From a virus: a stretch of DNA of 22,920 nucleotides. Position 1 is the first letter of the stretch, and every line of letters begins with the position of its first letter. Positions 13,152 to 20,932 of the stretch are shown piece by piece. Below the pieces are notes generated by a model. That model searched no databases, was not told the DNA's origin, and saw only the letters and a program-made list of their open reading frames with translations. A program made the position numbers and the translations under genes. The DNA lies in IMG/VR virus record IMGVR_UViG_3300040806_000922, positions 1 through 22,920 of that record; one strand, written 5' to 3'.

Positions 13152-14227
13152 CGGTAATCTTTGAAAGCGGCCTGAACGAGCCGCCCGCCGATTGGATCGA
13201 GTTGACGGAAGCGGATGTTACAAGCATCACCTTCCAGAACACGGGAAGCAAGACCGCTTACATCCAGGCGACGGCGGGCGATGCGCCGACCACGACGAGT
13301 GGCACGCTGACGGTCGAGCCGGGTGCGGGCGAGGTGGCTGTTGCGCTTGCGGACCTGTTCCCCGGCGTGGCCAGCGCTGACCGCCTGTGGGCCTATGCCG
13401 AGGCGCAGACACAAATGGCGGTTAGCCACGCGCCCAGCACCAACCGCACGGTGACGCTTTCCGCGACGGCTGATTTCACCACGGCGCGGATTGCCCACGC
13501 GGGCAATTGGCTATCCGGCGGCACGGCTACGGCCAGCAGCACGGCGACGGACTATTTCGAGGACGGGCCGGATACGTCGCTGACATATGAGAAGTGGAAG
13601 CCGTCCAGCCTCGCGGCGTCTTGGGAATACGACCACGGCAGCGCGGCGGAATGCGATTACTGCGTCATTGGCGCACATACGCTCGGCACCAACGGCAACA
13701 CGCTGCAAGTGCAGTATCATGACGGCTCGTCTTGGGTCGATCTTGTGCCCTCAAGCGCAATTACCACGGACGAGCCGATCTTTGTGCTGTTTACCGCACA
13801 GACGCGGCAGCGCTGGCGCATTTACATCAGCAACGGCACCGCGCCGGAAATCGGGGTGGTGAAGTTCGGCAAGGCGCTGGCCATGCAGCGGCCTATCTAC
13901 GGCGGGCATACGCCCATCCCGATGGCGCGGCAGACGATCCTGCGCAGCAATAAATCGGAGACGGGCGAATTTCTCGGGCGCAGCCGCCAGCGGACTTATC
14001 TGGCGACATCCTACGAGTGGCAGCACCTCACGGCGGCATGGGTGCGCGCTAACTGGCCCAGCTTCCAGCAGGCAATCGAGGAAGAGCCGTTTTTCATCGC
14101 GTGGCGCCCGGCGACGTTTGGCGATGTGGCGCTTGTGCAGACGGATCGCGTGCCCGTGCCGCAAAACATGGGCATCCGCGATCTGATGTCGGTCAGCCTT
14201 AGCGTTGTGGGGCGCGGGTATGAGTAA
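13148..14227 (+). CDS. Distal tail protein with an extra N-terminal domain
   Basis: This encodes 359 residues in three parts. Residues 1-96 form a beta-rich domain that is clearly related to the whole 93-residue protein encoded at 16575-16856. Shared features are LTEADVTSITFQNTGS, the GEVAVALADLFPG block, WAY and a final VSH. Residues 110-245 resemble a discoidin-like jelly roll, with GNWLSGGTATAS, YEKWKPSS, WEYDHG and QVQYHDGSSWVDL, so it may bind sugars. Residues 246-359 (GHTPIPMARQTILRS and EWQHLTAAWVRANWPSF) look like the distal tail (Dit-like) part that attaches to the tube end. It overlaps the tape measure stop in ATGA. I infer that it forms the ring below the tube. The sugar-binding role is a guess. 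Confidence 0.72.
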   Translation: MTVIFESGLNEPPADWIELTEADVTSITFQNTGSKTAYIQATAGDAPTTTSGTLTVEPGAGEVAVALADLFPGVASADRLWAYAEAQTQMAVSHAPSTNRTVTLSATADFTTARIAHAGNWLSGGTATASSTATDYFEDGPDTSLTYEKWKPSSLAASWEYDHGSAAECDYCVIGAHTLGTNGNTLQVQYHDGSSWVDLVPSSAITTDEPIFVLFTAQTRQRWRIYISNGTAPEIGVVKFGKALAMQRPIYGGHTPIPMARQTILRSNKSETGEFLGRSRQRTYLATSYEWQHLTAAWVRANWPSFQQAIEEEPFFIAWRPATFGDVALVQTDRVPVPQNMGIRDLMSVSLSVVGRGYE

Positions 14228-15977
14228 CACGACCATCGGGCGCGAGCCGATCCAGATCGTCGAAATCCAGCAGCCGTTTTGCGCGAACACCTTCGGCAGC
14301 GCGCCCTGCACGGCGACGGGCACGGCTGACACCAAGTGCTACAACACGCGCGCGACGTGCCAGGACACGGCGAATTTCGACCGCTCTTCCCTGTCTCTCT
14401 ACTTCGCCAAGGGCATGGTGGCGGATATGGGTGTTAGCGGTGCGCCGTATATCATCCCCTCGCTGGTTGGCGTTTCGACCAGCCCAACAAAGATCAACCT
14501 GGCGTCCTCGAACAGAGACGCGCAAGGCTTGGGCAACCGGGCGCTCTGCACGATCACCTTTCAGGACCACCAGCACACCGACAGGCGGGTCGATCCGTAT
14601 GTATCCGGGCGTAGCTGGAACCCGATGGTCGCGGATCGCGGGACGTTCTGGACGCGGTGGCTGCGGCGGAACAAATACCGCCAGAATGTCGTGATTAAGA
14701 TTTACGAGGGGTATGCGGGCGAAGCCTTGGGCGCGATGACCGTGCGGACGTATTTCCTGCAATCGGTCAGCGGCCCGGACAGCAACGGGCGCGTCGTGAT
14801 CCAAGGCAAGGACGTGCTGGCGCGGATCGAGGAGCGGAAGGCGCAGGCCCCGCTGGCAAGCCCCGGCCTGCTGTATGCGGCTATTACGGACAGCGCGACC
14901 AGCTTCGAAGTGGCGAACGCGGTGGAGGCCGATTATGCGGCCAGTGGCACGCTGCGTATTGGCGACGAGATCATGACCTACACGTCGCGGGCCAGTTCCG
15001 CGAATGGCGTGACCTTCAGCGGCGTTACGCGCGGGACGGACAACAGCACGGCGGCGGCGCATGATGTCGATGACGCGGTGCAGCAGTGCCTGCGGTATAC
15101 GAACGAAAACACCGACGACATCGTGGCCGATCTGCTGGCCACCTATGGCGGGATTTCTGCAAGCTATCTCGACACGGCAAATTGGGCGACTGAGTTCGAT
15201 ACCTACATGGTGGCGTATCGCCTGACGACGCTCATCACGGAGCCGACCGGGGTAAATGAACTGCTGTCGGAGTTGCAGACGCAGGCCATGTTTTATCTGT
15301 GGTGGGATGAGCGCGCGGCAAAGGTGAAATTCAAGTCGATCCGGGGCGTGGATGCTGACCCGGACACGCTGACGGACAGCGCGCACATCTTGGAAGGCTC
15401 GTTTTCTTTGTCGGAGGCCCCGCGCGAACGGGTGTCGCAGGTCTGGATTTACTACAACCGCACGGACTTTGTTAAGGCGGACGACGATCCGCTGGCCTAC
15501 GCTTCGCAGTTCGTTGTCGCCAACTTGGAAGCAGAAACGGACGACCTTTATGGCGAGAAGTCGATCCGCAAGATTTTTGGCCGCTGGTTGCCGACAAGCG
15601 CCTTGGCGGAAAACACCGCGTCCAAGCTTATAACCCGGTATGTGGATATCCCATCCAAGCTGAAATTTCGCATGGACGCGAAGGACCGGGCCTATTGGGT
15701 CGGCGATACGGTCAAGATCAGCCACTACCTCGACGTTGATGATTACGGCGCGCGGCGCGTGCGGCAATGGACGATCACCAGCGCGGAGGAAAAGGTGCCG
15801 GGTGAGGTGGTGGAATACACCGCCGAGGACACCACGCTTTATGGGCGCATTCATTACGTCATGGCGAGCGGGGCGGCGGATTACCCCGGTTATGACAGCG
15901 CACCTTTCAAAAATTGTTACATCGGGGACAGCAGCGGCCTGCTGTCGGACGGTGAGCGGGCAGGGAAGATATCATGA
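14220..15977 (+). CDS. Tail hub/tip protein with a four-cysteine (Fe-S type) cluster
   Basis: This encodes 585 residues from the ATG at 14220, which overlaps the previous stop. A TTG at 14205 is possible but unlikely. Four cysteines near the N-terminus, C21, C30, C40 and C47, lie in a FCANTFGSAPCTA plus KCYNTRATCQD pattern. Their spacing (9, 10, 7) matches the first and last gaps of the [4Fe-4S] cysteines of lambda tail tip protein gpL (9, 23, 7). The next part (RGTFWTRWLRRNKYRQNVVIKIYEG) and the repeated strand elements (TLRIGDEIMTYTS, GVTFSGVTRGTDNS) resemble hub/DUF2163-like tail proteins. The C-terminal third (YVDIPSKLKFRMDAKDRAYWVGDTV) is characteristic of hub domains. It probably forms the central tip and helps open the host envelope. 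Confidence 0.75.
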   Translation: MSNTTIGREPIQIVEIQQPFCANTFGSAPCTATGTADTKCYNTRATCQDTANFDRSSLSLYFAKGMVADMGVSGAPYIIPSLVGVSTSPTKINLASSNRDAQGLGNRALCTITFQDHQHTDRRVDPYVSGRSWNPMVADRGTFWTRWLRRNKYRQNVVIKIYEGYAGEALGAMTVRTYFLQSVSGPDSNGRVVIQGKDVLARIEERKAQAPLASPGLLYAAITDSATSFEVANAVEADYAASGTLRIGDEIMTYTSRASSANGVTFSGVTRGTDNSTAAAHDVDDAVQQCLRYTNENTDDIVADLLATYGGISASYLDTANWATEFDTYMVAYRLTTLITEPTGVNELLSELQTQAMFYLWWDERAAKVKFKSIRGVDADPDTLTDSAHILEGSFSLSEAPRERVSQVWIYYNRTDFVKADDDPLAYASQFVVANLEAETDDLYGEKSIRKIFGRWLPTSALAENTASKLITRYVDIPSKLKFRMDAKDRAYWVGDTVKISHYLDVDDYGARRVRQWTITSAEEKVPGEVVEYTAEDTTLYGRIHYVMASGAADYPGYDSAPFKNCYIGDSSGLLSDGERAGKIS

Positions 15978-16495
15978 CGACTTACACGGCGATTACGAAT
16001 GGCGAGATTGACCAGGACAGCCCGGTTACACAGCCATTGCTGACCGCGCTGCGGGATAACCCCATTGCCATTGCCGAGGGCGCTTCAGACGCGCCGAGAA
16101 TTGATGGGGCGGCGCTTGAGAATGTGTTTCTTGGGTTTAGTTCGCTAAGCGGTTGGTCAAGCGCATTCACATTTAAGGCGACACAAACGCAATACATTAT
16201 CGCCAAATATAATTTCGCAAGCCCGTCACCTTCCAATTTTACCCCACAAGTGCGGTTTAGCACGGATGGCGGCTCCTCGTGGGGAAGTGGGCAGGCAATA
16301 TTGGGCAACACAGCATCGCAAGGCGACTACTGGCTGGCGCTTAACTTGCAGGACGGAACTGGGCAGACCCTGACGGATTTTATCGGAGCCGGAACCACCA
16401 CCACGGTAACTGTTCCTAGCGGGGCAGATGCGATTTCATTTTACGCGCTTACAAGCGGCGCTGTCATGGCGTTCTGCCTTGGCGGCGTAAGTTAA
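15974..16495 (+). CDS. Tail appendage protein
   Basis: This encodes 173 residues and starts in an ATGA overlap. The N-terminal 40 residues (YTAITNGEIDQDSPVTQPLLTALRDNPIAIAEG) are the conserved docking segment seen at the start of many phage tail appendage proteins. Beyond about residue 55 the composition changes: the DNA becomes clearly AT-richer, and the protein turns into a Ser/Thr/Gly-rich beta domain with aromatics (FSTDGGSSWGSGQAILGN and TVTVPSGADAISFYALTSG). This suggests that the C-terminal part is a swapped receptor-binding or decoration domain on a conserved anchor. A vestigial coding tail lies immediately downstream at 16491-16550, in another frame. Function as a minor tail fibre is inferred. 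Confidence 0.65.
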   Translation: MTTYTAITNGEIDQDSPVTQPLLTALRDNPIAIAEGASDAPRIDGAALENVFLGFSSLSGWSSAFTFKATQTQYIIAKYNFASPSPSNFTPQVRFSTDGGSSWGSGQAILGNTASQGDYWLALNLQDGTGQTLTDFIGAGTTTTVTVPSGADAISFYALTSGAVMAFCLGGVS

Positions 16496-16550
16496 CACCG
16501 ACGCGGGCAAGGCGTATCTGTATCGCCGCCGCAATTACACCACCGACTAA
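16491..16550 (+). pseudogene. Vestigial C-terminus of an earlier tail protein
   Basis: In a frame different from the preceding gene, 19 codons (VNTDAGKAYLYRRRNYTTD) run to a TAA at 16548-16550. They have strong G/C-ended codon use like the core genes and end cleanly before the next ribosome binding site, yet a stop lies just upstream and no start exists. This looks like the end of the original gene, left behind when the AT-richer segment of the appendage gene was swapped in. It is short, so chance cannot be excluded. Confidence 0.4.
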
Positions 16551-16574
16551 ATCCCAAATGAATGGAGGCCGAGC

Positions 16575-16856
16575 ATGGCACAGAACACCACCACCACCCT
16601 CACCGCTGCAACCTGGACGCAGCTTACCGACGCGGATGTGACGACGATCACCTTCCAGAACACCGGGTCGCAGTATATCCAGATCAAGGGCACGACCGAC
16701 GCGACTGCCCCGACCGATGCGACGGGCGCGCTGCGGTATAACCCCGGCCAAGGCGAGTTGAACACCGCGCTTGCGGATTTGTTCCCCGGCATCGCCGCCG
16801 TGCGTGTCTGGGCCTATTCGGACATTGCCGTGCCCGTCATGGTTTCGCACGTTTGA
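16575..16856 (+). CDS. Small tail protein, paralogous to the N-terminal domain of the distal tail protein
   Basis: This encodes 93 residues with GGAGG at 16564-16568. Almost the whole protein aligns with residues 15-96 of the distal tail protein: ATWTQLTDADVTTITFQNTGS against DWIELTEADVTSITFQNTGS, then ELNTALADLFPG against EVAVALADLFPG, then VWAY and a final MVSH. One 17-base stretch is identical (16647-16663 and 13226-13242). The fold is probably a small beta sandwich; the sequence has no cysteines and no signal peptide. The gene is followed after nine bases by the large modular tail protein. It might form a decoration or a connector between tail tip and fibres. The function is unknown. Confidence 0.7.
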   Translation: MAQNTTTTLTAATWTQLTDADVTTITFQNTGSQYIQIKGTTDATAPTDATGALRYNPGQGELNTALADLFPGIAAVRVWAYSDIAVPVMVSHV

Positions 16857-16865
16857 GGTGGCGCT

Positions 16866-19568
16866 ATGCGTGATATCGTTTCCCCCCTGATGGGGCTGCG
16901 CTCGCCGTTTGGCGGGCGTGTTGACCAATACAAGGCGGGGGGCTTCCGGCCCACGCTTGTCGCGGATATGACGCGGGACTATTACCGCAGCACGTCGCGC
17001 CAGACCTTCGACGACCTGTTTACCCATTCCCGCCTTGGCAATGCCACGATGGTGGACTCTGACGGGCTGCTGAAGTGGGGGCCGCATAACCTGCAAGACT
17101 ACTCTGAAGACCTTGCAAGTACGTCGGCCTCTGTGTCAAACGTTACAATTTCAAGCAATGTCGCGACTGCACCTGACGGGTCTGCTACGGCGGATAAGCT
17201 GGTTTCATATAACGGCACGGGGGTCACACAGTGGATAAGATTTTTGCGTCTTGGCCCGTCTGATGTTGACTCTGTTTGGCGGATTGCCGCGAAGGCCGAT
17301 GGCTTCCGGTATATTACCATCGGTTATTCAAATACTGGATCGTATAACGCAGAATATGATCTGCAAAATGGCGTTGTCTCTGCATCACCTGCCGTTGGTA
17401 ATTCCACAGCAAGCATTACTGAGATTGGCGATGGTTGGTATTGGCTGGAATATGCTTACAACCACGCTGGATCAATTATGTTCATCTCAACTTATGGCTC
17501 CTCTTCCGGCGTTGCGTTAGGTGGCGCGGATACTTCTATTGTTGGTGATGGCTCGTCTGGCGTTTTGCTCTGGGGCAACCATCAATACCGCAGTGACCTT
17601 GGCGGCATGGCCCCTGTGCCCCCTGACGCCCGTGTTGCAGGCAGCACCACCTATGTGCCCACGACCTCGACCGCGAAGTATCTGCCCCGGCGGCATAACC
17701 ACGTCTACAACGGCACCGCTTGGGTTGACGCGGGCACCCTGATCGAGACCGAGGCGCGGACGAACTTGGTGACGTATTCGGAAGTTATGTCCACCAGTTT
17801 CACGGTCACATCAAACGCCACCATCTCTGACGGCTCTGGGTTCTCGACGGTGACAGATAATGCTGTTAACGACGAACATTTCGTCATGGCCTCAAATGTT
17901 TTTACCCCAGATGGCGCGGCGAGAACTTGGGCTGTTGATGTGAAAGGCGGGTCGGCCCGCTACGCCGTGATCTCCCACGCTAATACCTTGTCCTCTACCC
18001 TAAACACATACATCTTCGACACCACGTCCGGTGTGTTTACGGCAACAACCAGTGACCCGGCCTATGTCATTACAGGCTCTTACTTCGCGATCCCTCTGGG
18101 TGACGGATGGTATAGGATTGGGTTTTCGTCTGACCTCAACAGCACATCCTATGATAACTTTATCATCGGGATTTCCTCCGGGCCAGATTTTGCAGATAGG
18201 ACATATGCAGGTTCTGGCGATACTGTTCTGTTCCGTCGCCCCCAGCTCGAAGCAGCCTCCACCCCCTCCAGCTACATCCCGACCAGTGGCAGCACCGTCA
18301 CCCGCGCGGCAGACACCAGCGGCCTGACGATCCCTGCGTATTCCACCACCCGCACCACGGGCAGCGAGCTTGTGACGAATGGGACGTTTGATAGTGATGT
18401 CAGTGGGTGGACGGATGGCTCTGGTGCGGGCGGATCAATTTCGTGGAATGCGTCTGGGTATATAGACCTTGTGAACTCAACGGGTGTCGCAAGAACAAAC
18501 CAATCGTTTGCGACTGTCGTGGGTAAAACCTATATTGCTACCGTTGAAAAGGTCGCAAACTCCTCCGGGATAAACATTGGCACCACCGTAGGCGCGGGGG
18601 CATCGAATGGTGACATTTACATTGGGGCCTATAATGCCGTCAATGAAGTTATTGTGTTCGTTGCGACTTCGACAACAACTTACATAGGCGCATATAACAG
18701 TAGTGCGGGAGTGACCGCCTCCATCGACAACATCTCCGTCAAGGAGGCCGCGCGCATCGCCCCGTGGCCCACCCCCCGCGTGATTGGGGAGGAGCTGGTG
18801 ACGAATGGGGGGTTTGACGCCGACAGCGATTGGACGAAGGGGGCTGGCTGGACGATCAGTGGTGGGGTGGCAACTAAGGCCGCAGGGACTGCATCATTGA
18901 TCTCGCAATCGCCTGGGCTGTCCCTTGGAAAAGTTTATCAGGTTTCGTTTACAGTATCGGGCGGAACCGCTGGCACGATAAAAGCATACGTTGGCTCCGG
19001 TGGTGCAGGGACGACCGTTTCTGCTAACGGGACTTATACACAACAGGTCGTCTGTCAATCGAGCCTCCTGTTTTCCATGTATGCTGACGCCACATTCGAC
19101 GGCTCCATCGACAACATCTCCGTCAAGGAAATCGACCCCCTGTCCGTCAGCATCCAGATGGAGGGCACGATGACTTACGCGGATACGAACCAAGCAGCAG
19201 AAGCAGAGTTTTTCCACTGGCAGGCTGACACAAATAACCGCATCCAATCGTTCCTGAGAACGAACGTCTCACCCAACGATGCGCGCTTTCAGCAAGGGGC
19301 GGCTGGTGTCTTTGATACGGTAGACGGTGGCACCTACTCCCCCGGCGTCAACGTCCCCTTCAACATCGCCAGCCGCCACGGGTCTACCTTCGTCAACGGG
19401 GCTGTAGGGGGGACGGCTTTAACTGCCGACACAACGCCGACAGCCCTGCCCGACTTGTCTTCGACAGACCTTCAGATCGCCTATGACTTCATGGGCAACA
19501 TCGAGCAGGTTCGCATCTGGACGGTAGACATCGGGGATACTGGTATTGCGGAGGCAAGCAATGGTTGA
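16866..19568 (+). CDS. Large modular tail protein with repeated carbohydrate-binding-like domains
   Basis: This 900-residue protein begins with IVSPLMGLRSPFGG, a virion-docking type start. Several modules follow. Two head-spike/lectin-like modules (about 75-245 and 299-482) each open with NL..YSE. The first carries DGWYWLEY, the second DGWYRIGF and a closing QLEAASTPSSYIPTSG. Two related CBM-like modules (about 500-627 and 641-755) each start with ELVTNG.FD and end with SIDNISVKE. A LamG-like end (about 757-890) contains FNIASRHGSTFVNGAVGG and IEQVRIW. Lectin-like modules of this sort bind surface glycans in other phages, so a receptor-binding or tail-fibre role is likely. GC content varies between modules, a sign of module exchange. 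GAGGTGG is the ribosome binding site, and the HNH-AP2 gene overlaps the end. Confidence 0.75.
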   Translation: MRDIVSPLMGLRSPFGGRVDQYKAGGFRPTLVADMTRDYYRSTSRQTFDDLFTHSRLGNATMVDSDGLLKWGPHNLQDYSEDLASTSASVSNVTISSNVATAPDGSATADKLVSYNGTGVTQWIRFLRLGPSDVDSVWRIAAKADGFRYITIGYSNTGSYNAEYDLQNGVVSASPAVGNSTASITEIGDGWYWLEYAYNHAGSIMFISTYGSSSGVALGGADTSIVGDGSSGVLLWGNHQYRSDLGGMAPVPPDARVAGSTTYVPTTSTAKYLPRRHNHVYNGTAWVDAGTLIETEARTNLVTYSEVMSTSFTVTSNATISDGSGFSTVTDNAVNDEHFVMASNVFTPDGAARTWAVDVKGGSARYAVISHANTLSSTLNTYIFDTTSGVFTATTSDPAYVITGSYFAIPLGDGWYRIGFSSDLNSTSYDNFIIGISSGPDFADRTYAGSGDTVLFRRPQLEAASTPSSYIPTSGSTVTRAADTSGLTIPAYSTTRTTGSELVTNGTFDSDVSGWTDGSGAGGSISWNASGYIDLVNSTGVARTNQSFATVVGKTYIATVEKVANSSGINIGTTVGAGASNGDIYIGAYNAVNEVIVFVATSTTTYIGAYNSSAGVTASIDNISVKEAARIAPWPTPRVIGEELVTNGGFDADSDWTKGAGWTISGGVATKAAGTASLISQSPGLSLGKVYQVSFTVSGGTAGTIKAYVGSGGAGTTVSANGTYTQQVVCQSSLLFSMYADATFDGSIDNISVKEIDPLSVSIQMEGTMTYADTNQAAEAEFFHWQADTNNRIQSFLRTNVSPNDARFQQGAAGVFDTVDGGTYSPGVNVPFNIASRHGSTFVNGAVGGTALTADTTPTALPDLSSTDLQIAYDFMGNIEQVRIWTVDIGDTGIAEASNG
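18719..19129 (+). repeat. 27-base direct repeat within the modular tail gene
   Basis: A 27-base sequence at 18719-18745 recurs without change at 19103-19129. Both copies encode the end of the CBM-like modules, with SIDNISVKE in each. The rest of the two modules is much less alike at the DNA level, so the identity points to recent duplication, gene conversion or recombination at this junction. Confidence 0.85.
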
Positions 19569-20097
19569 CGCATGCAAACTGCCAGACATCTTTGACTACA
19601 GCCCAGAGACGGGAAAACTGTTCTGGAGAAGGCGATCCGAAAACGTAGACCCGCGTTCACAGCAGAGAAAGTTGTTTAATGCGCGGTTCGCGGGGAAGGA
19701 GGCGTTCACAGCCAAAAACTCTGATGGGTATTTTTCTGGCAAACTGCTTGGCGCGTCCATGAAGGCTCATGTTGTGGTCTGGGCGTATTACTACGGCGAA
19801 TGGCCTGATGGGGAAATTGACCACATTGACGGGGATCGTGGCAACAACCGGATCGAAAATCTCCGTTGTGTTGATAAGTCCACGAACCAGAGAAACGCAT
19901 CCATCAGAGTAGATAACACCAGCGGGCAAGTCGGGGTGACCTTTAACAAAGCATCTGGGCGCTGGCGGGCAAGAATAAACCGCAACGGTCAGCGAGTGTT
20001 CATCGGCTCTTTTGTTAGATTCGAAGATGCCGTAACCGCGCGCAAGGATGCAGAAGCTGAACTCGGCTACCATGAAAACCACGGGAGAGCAGCATGA
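19561..20097 (+). CDS. HNH endonuclease with AP2 domain (homing type)
   Basis: This encodes 178 residues from the ATG at 19561, with GGAGG at 19550-19554. An in-frame TTG at 19546 lies before that site and is unlikely. The N-terminal part resembles the start of free-standing HNH homing enzymes (LPDIFDYSPETGKLFWRRR). The core AHVVVWAYYYGEWPDGEIDHIDGD with NNRIENLR follows (residues 69-102; H70, D87, H88, N100). The C-terminal AP2-like DNA-binding domain (about 118-174) contains NTSGQVGVTFNKASGRWRARI and FVRFEDAVTARKDAE. Such genes are mobile and cut DNA at alleles lacking them. The gene is AT-richer than its neighbours, and it overlaps both the preceding tail gene (8 bases) and the next gene (ATGA). 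Confidence 0.88.
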   Translation: MVDACKLPDIFDYSPETGKLFWRRRSENVDPRSQQRKLFNARFAGKEAFTAKNSDGYFSGKLLGASMKAHVVVWAYYYGEWPDGEIDHIDGDRGNNRIENLRCVDKSTNQRNASIRVDNTSGQVGVTFNKASGRWRARINRNGQRVFIGSFVRFEDAVTARKDAEAELGYHENHGRAA

Positions 20098-20609
20098 GTA
20101 TCAACATCGGCACAGAAGAAGCCCCGATCCTTGTGAATGTCGCCCTGAGTGGTGGCATGGTTGACGCCTACGTCCGGGCCACTGACCGCGCTACCTTCGA
20201 CGCTGCCGCCCTTGTGGCGGGCCTCACCTACGAGGTCATGCAGACGGTGGTGGACGAAGAGGGCAACGAGACCACCGAGGGCACCGGGGAAATCAGAACC
20301 GCAAGGGGCGTGGAAATCCACCACATCGGCCCCGTGGTCATCACCCCGGCGGTTCTGGACGAGGAGGGCAACGTCACCACCCCGGCAGTCATGGACACCC
20401 GGCACCATGTCAACTTCCGCATGGGTGAGCCTGCTGTCAGCCGCACGGACGAAGATGGCACACTCCTCTGGCAGCGTTGGGCCGCGCAGTGGACAGCCGC
20501 CGGGGCAGACGACACCAACCGGAACAATGCCGAGGAAGGCAAGGTTCTGATGGGTGTCAGCCTCATCGATCCTGACACGATCAGCAGCAAGGCGCAAACG
20601 GTCCTCTGA
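20094..20609 (+). CDS. Tail-associated protein, unknown function
   Basis: This encodes 171 residues with GGAGA before the ATG, which overlaps the HNH-AP2 stop. I do not recognise a family. The sequence (INIGTEEAPILVNVALSGG) is beta-rich and acidic, with repeated EEGN elements (VVDEEGNETTEGTGE and VLDEEGNVTTPAVMD) and no membrane segment. A conserved-looking aromatic part (LLWQRWAAQWTAAG) precedes the end. Its place between the large tail protein and the lysis genes suggests a small virion or fibre-assembly protein. The G/C-rich codon use matches the core genes, unlike the inserted endonuclease before it. Confidence 0.65.
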   Translation: MSINIGTEEAPILVNVALSGGMVDAYVRATDRATFDAAALVAGLTYEVMQTVVDEEGNETTEGTGEIRTARGVEIHHIGPVVITPAVLDEEGNVTTPAVMDTRHHVNFRMGEPAVSRTDEDGTLLWQRWAAQWTAAGADDTNRNNAEEGKVLMGVSLIDPDTISSKAQTVL

Positions 20610-20932
20610 TGCTTGCGGGCATGTTCAGGACGCCTAGCAGCTTTGCGGACGACCCGCGCGGCTTTGCCTTCAATCAAGGCGGTCACGCGGGCGTTGGTAT
20701 GCTGCTGGCATGGGCTTTCGGCCTGTGGGTGCTGTTGCCCCTCGGCGTGGCCTATGCGGCTTGGGAGGGCATCCAGTGGCGGCGCTACGGCGGCGATGAC
20801 TGGGACTGTGTGCAAGATTGGTGTTTCGTCATGACCGGGGCCGTGGCGGCGCATCAACTGGCGCTGTTGCCGATCCTCGCGGCGTGGCTGCTGGCCGGGT
20901 ATTTGCGGCGGGTGGATGCAGCATCCGGCTAA
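20609..20932 (+). CDS. Small membrane protein, unknown function
   Basis: This encodes 107 residues and starts in a TGATG overlap. Two or three membrane segments are visible, around 25-50 (GMLLAWAFGLWVLLPLGVAYAAW) and 75-97 (FVMTGAVAAHQLALLPILAAWLL). Between and before them are polar elements: FNQGGHAGVG at the start of the first helix and WEGIQWRRYGGDDWDCVQDW in the loop. The regular spacing of NQ, GH, WE and Q suggests an integral protein with a conserved polar core rather than a simple holin. It overlaps the next membrane gene by 17 bases and opens the lysis-region cluster. A role in lysis or in the membrane is inferred from context only. Confidence 0.65.
   Translation: MLAGMFRTPSSFADDPRGFAFNQGGHAGVGMLLAWAFGLWVLLPLGVAYAAWEGIQWRRYGGDDWDCVQDWCFVMTGAVAAHQLALLPILAAWLLAGYLRRVDAASG

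Noticed and set aside
14199-15854. Long open frame on the - strand (551 residues) opposite the hub gene
   Set aside because: It is antisense to a well-supported gene, is rich in Arg/His/Val as is typical of shadows in GC-rich DNA, and has no ribosome binding site or family features.
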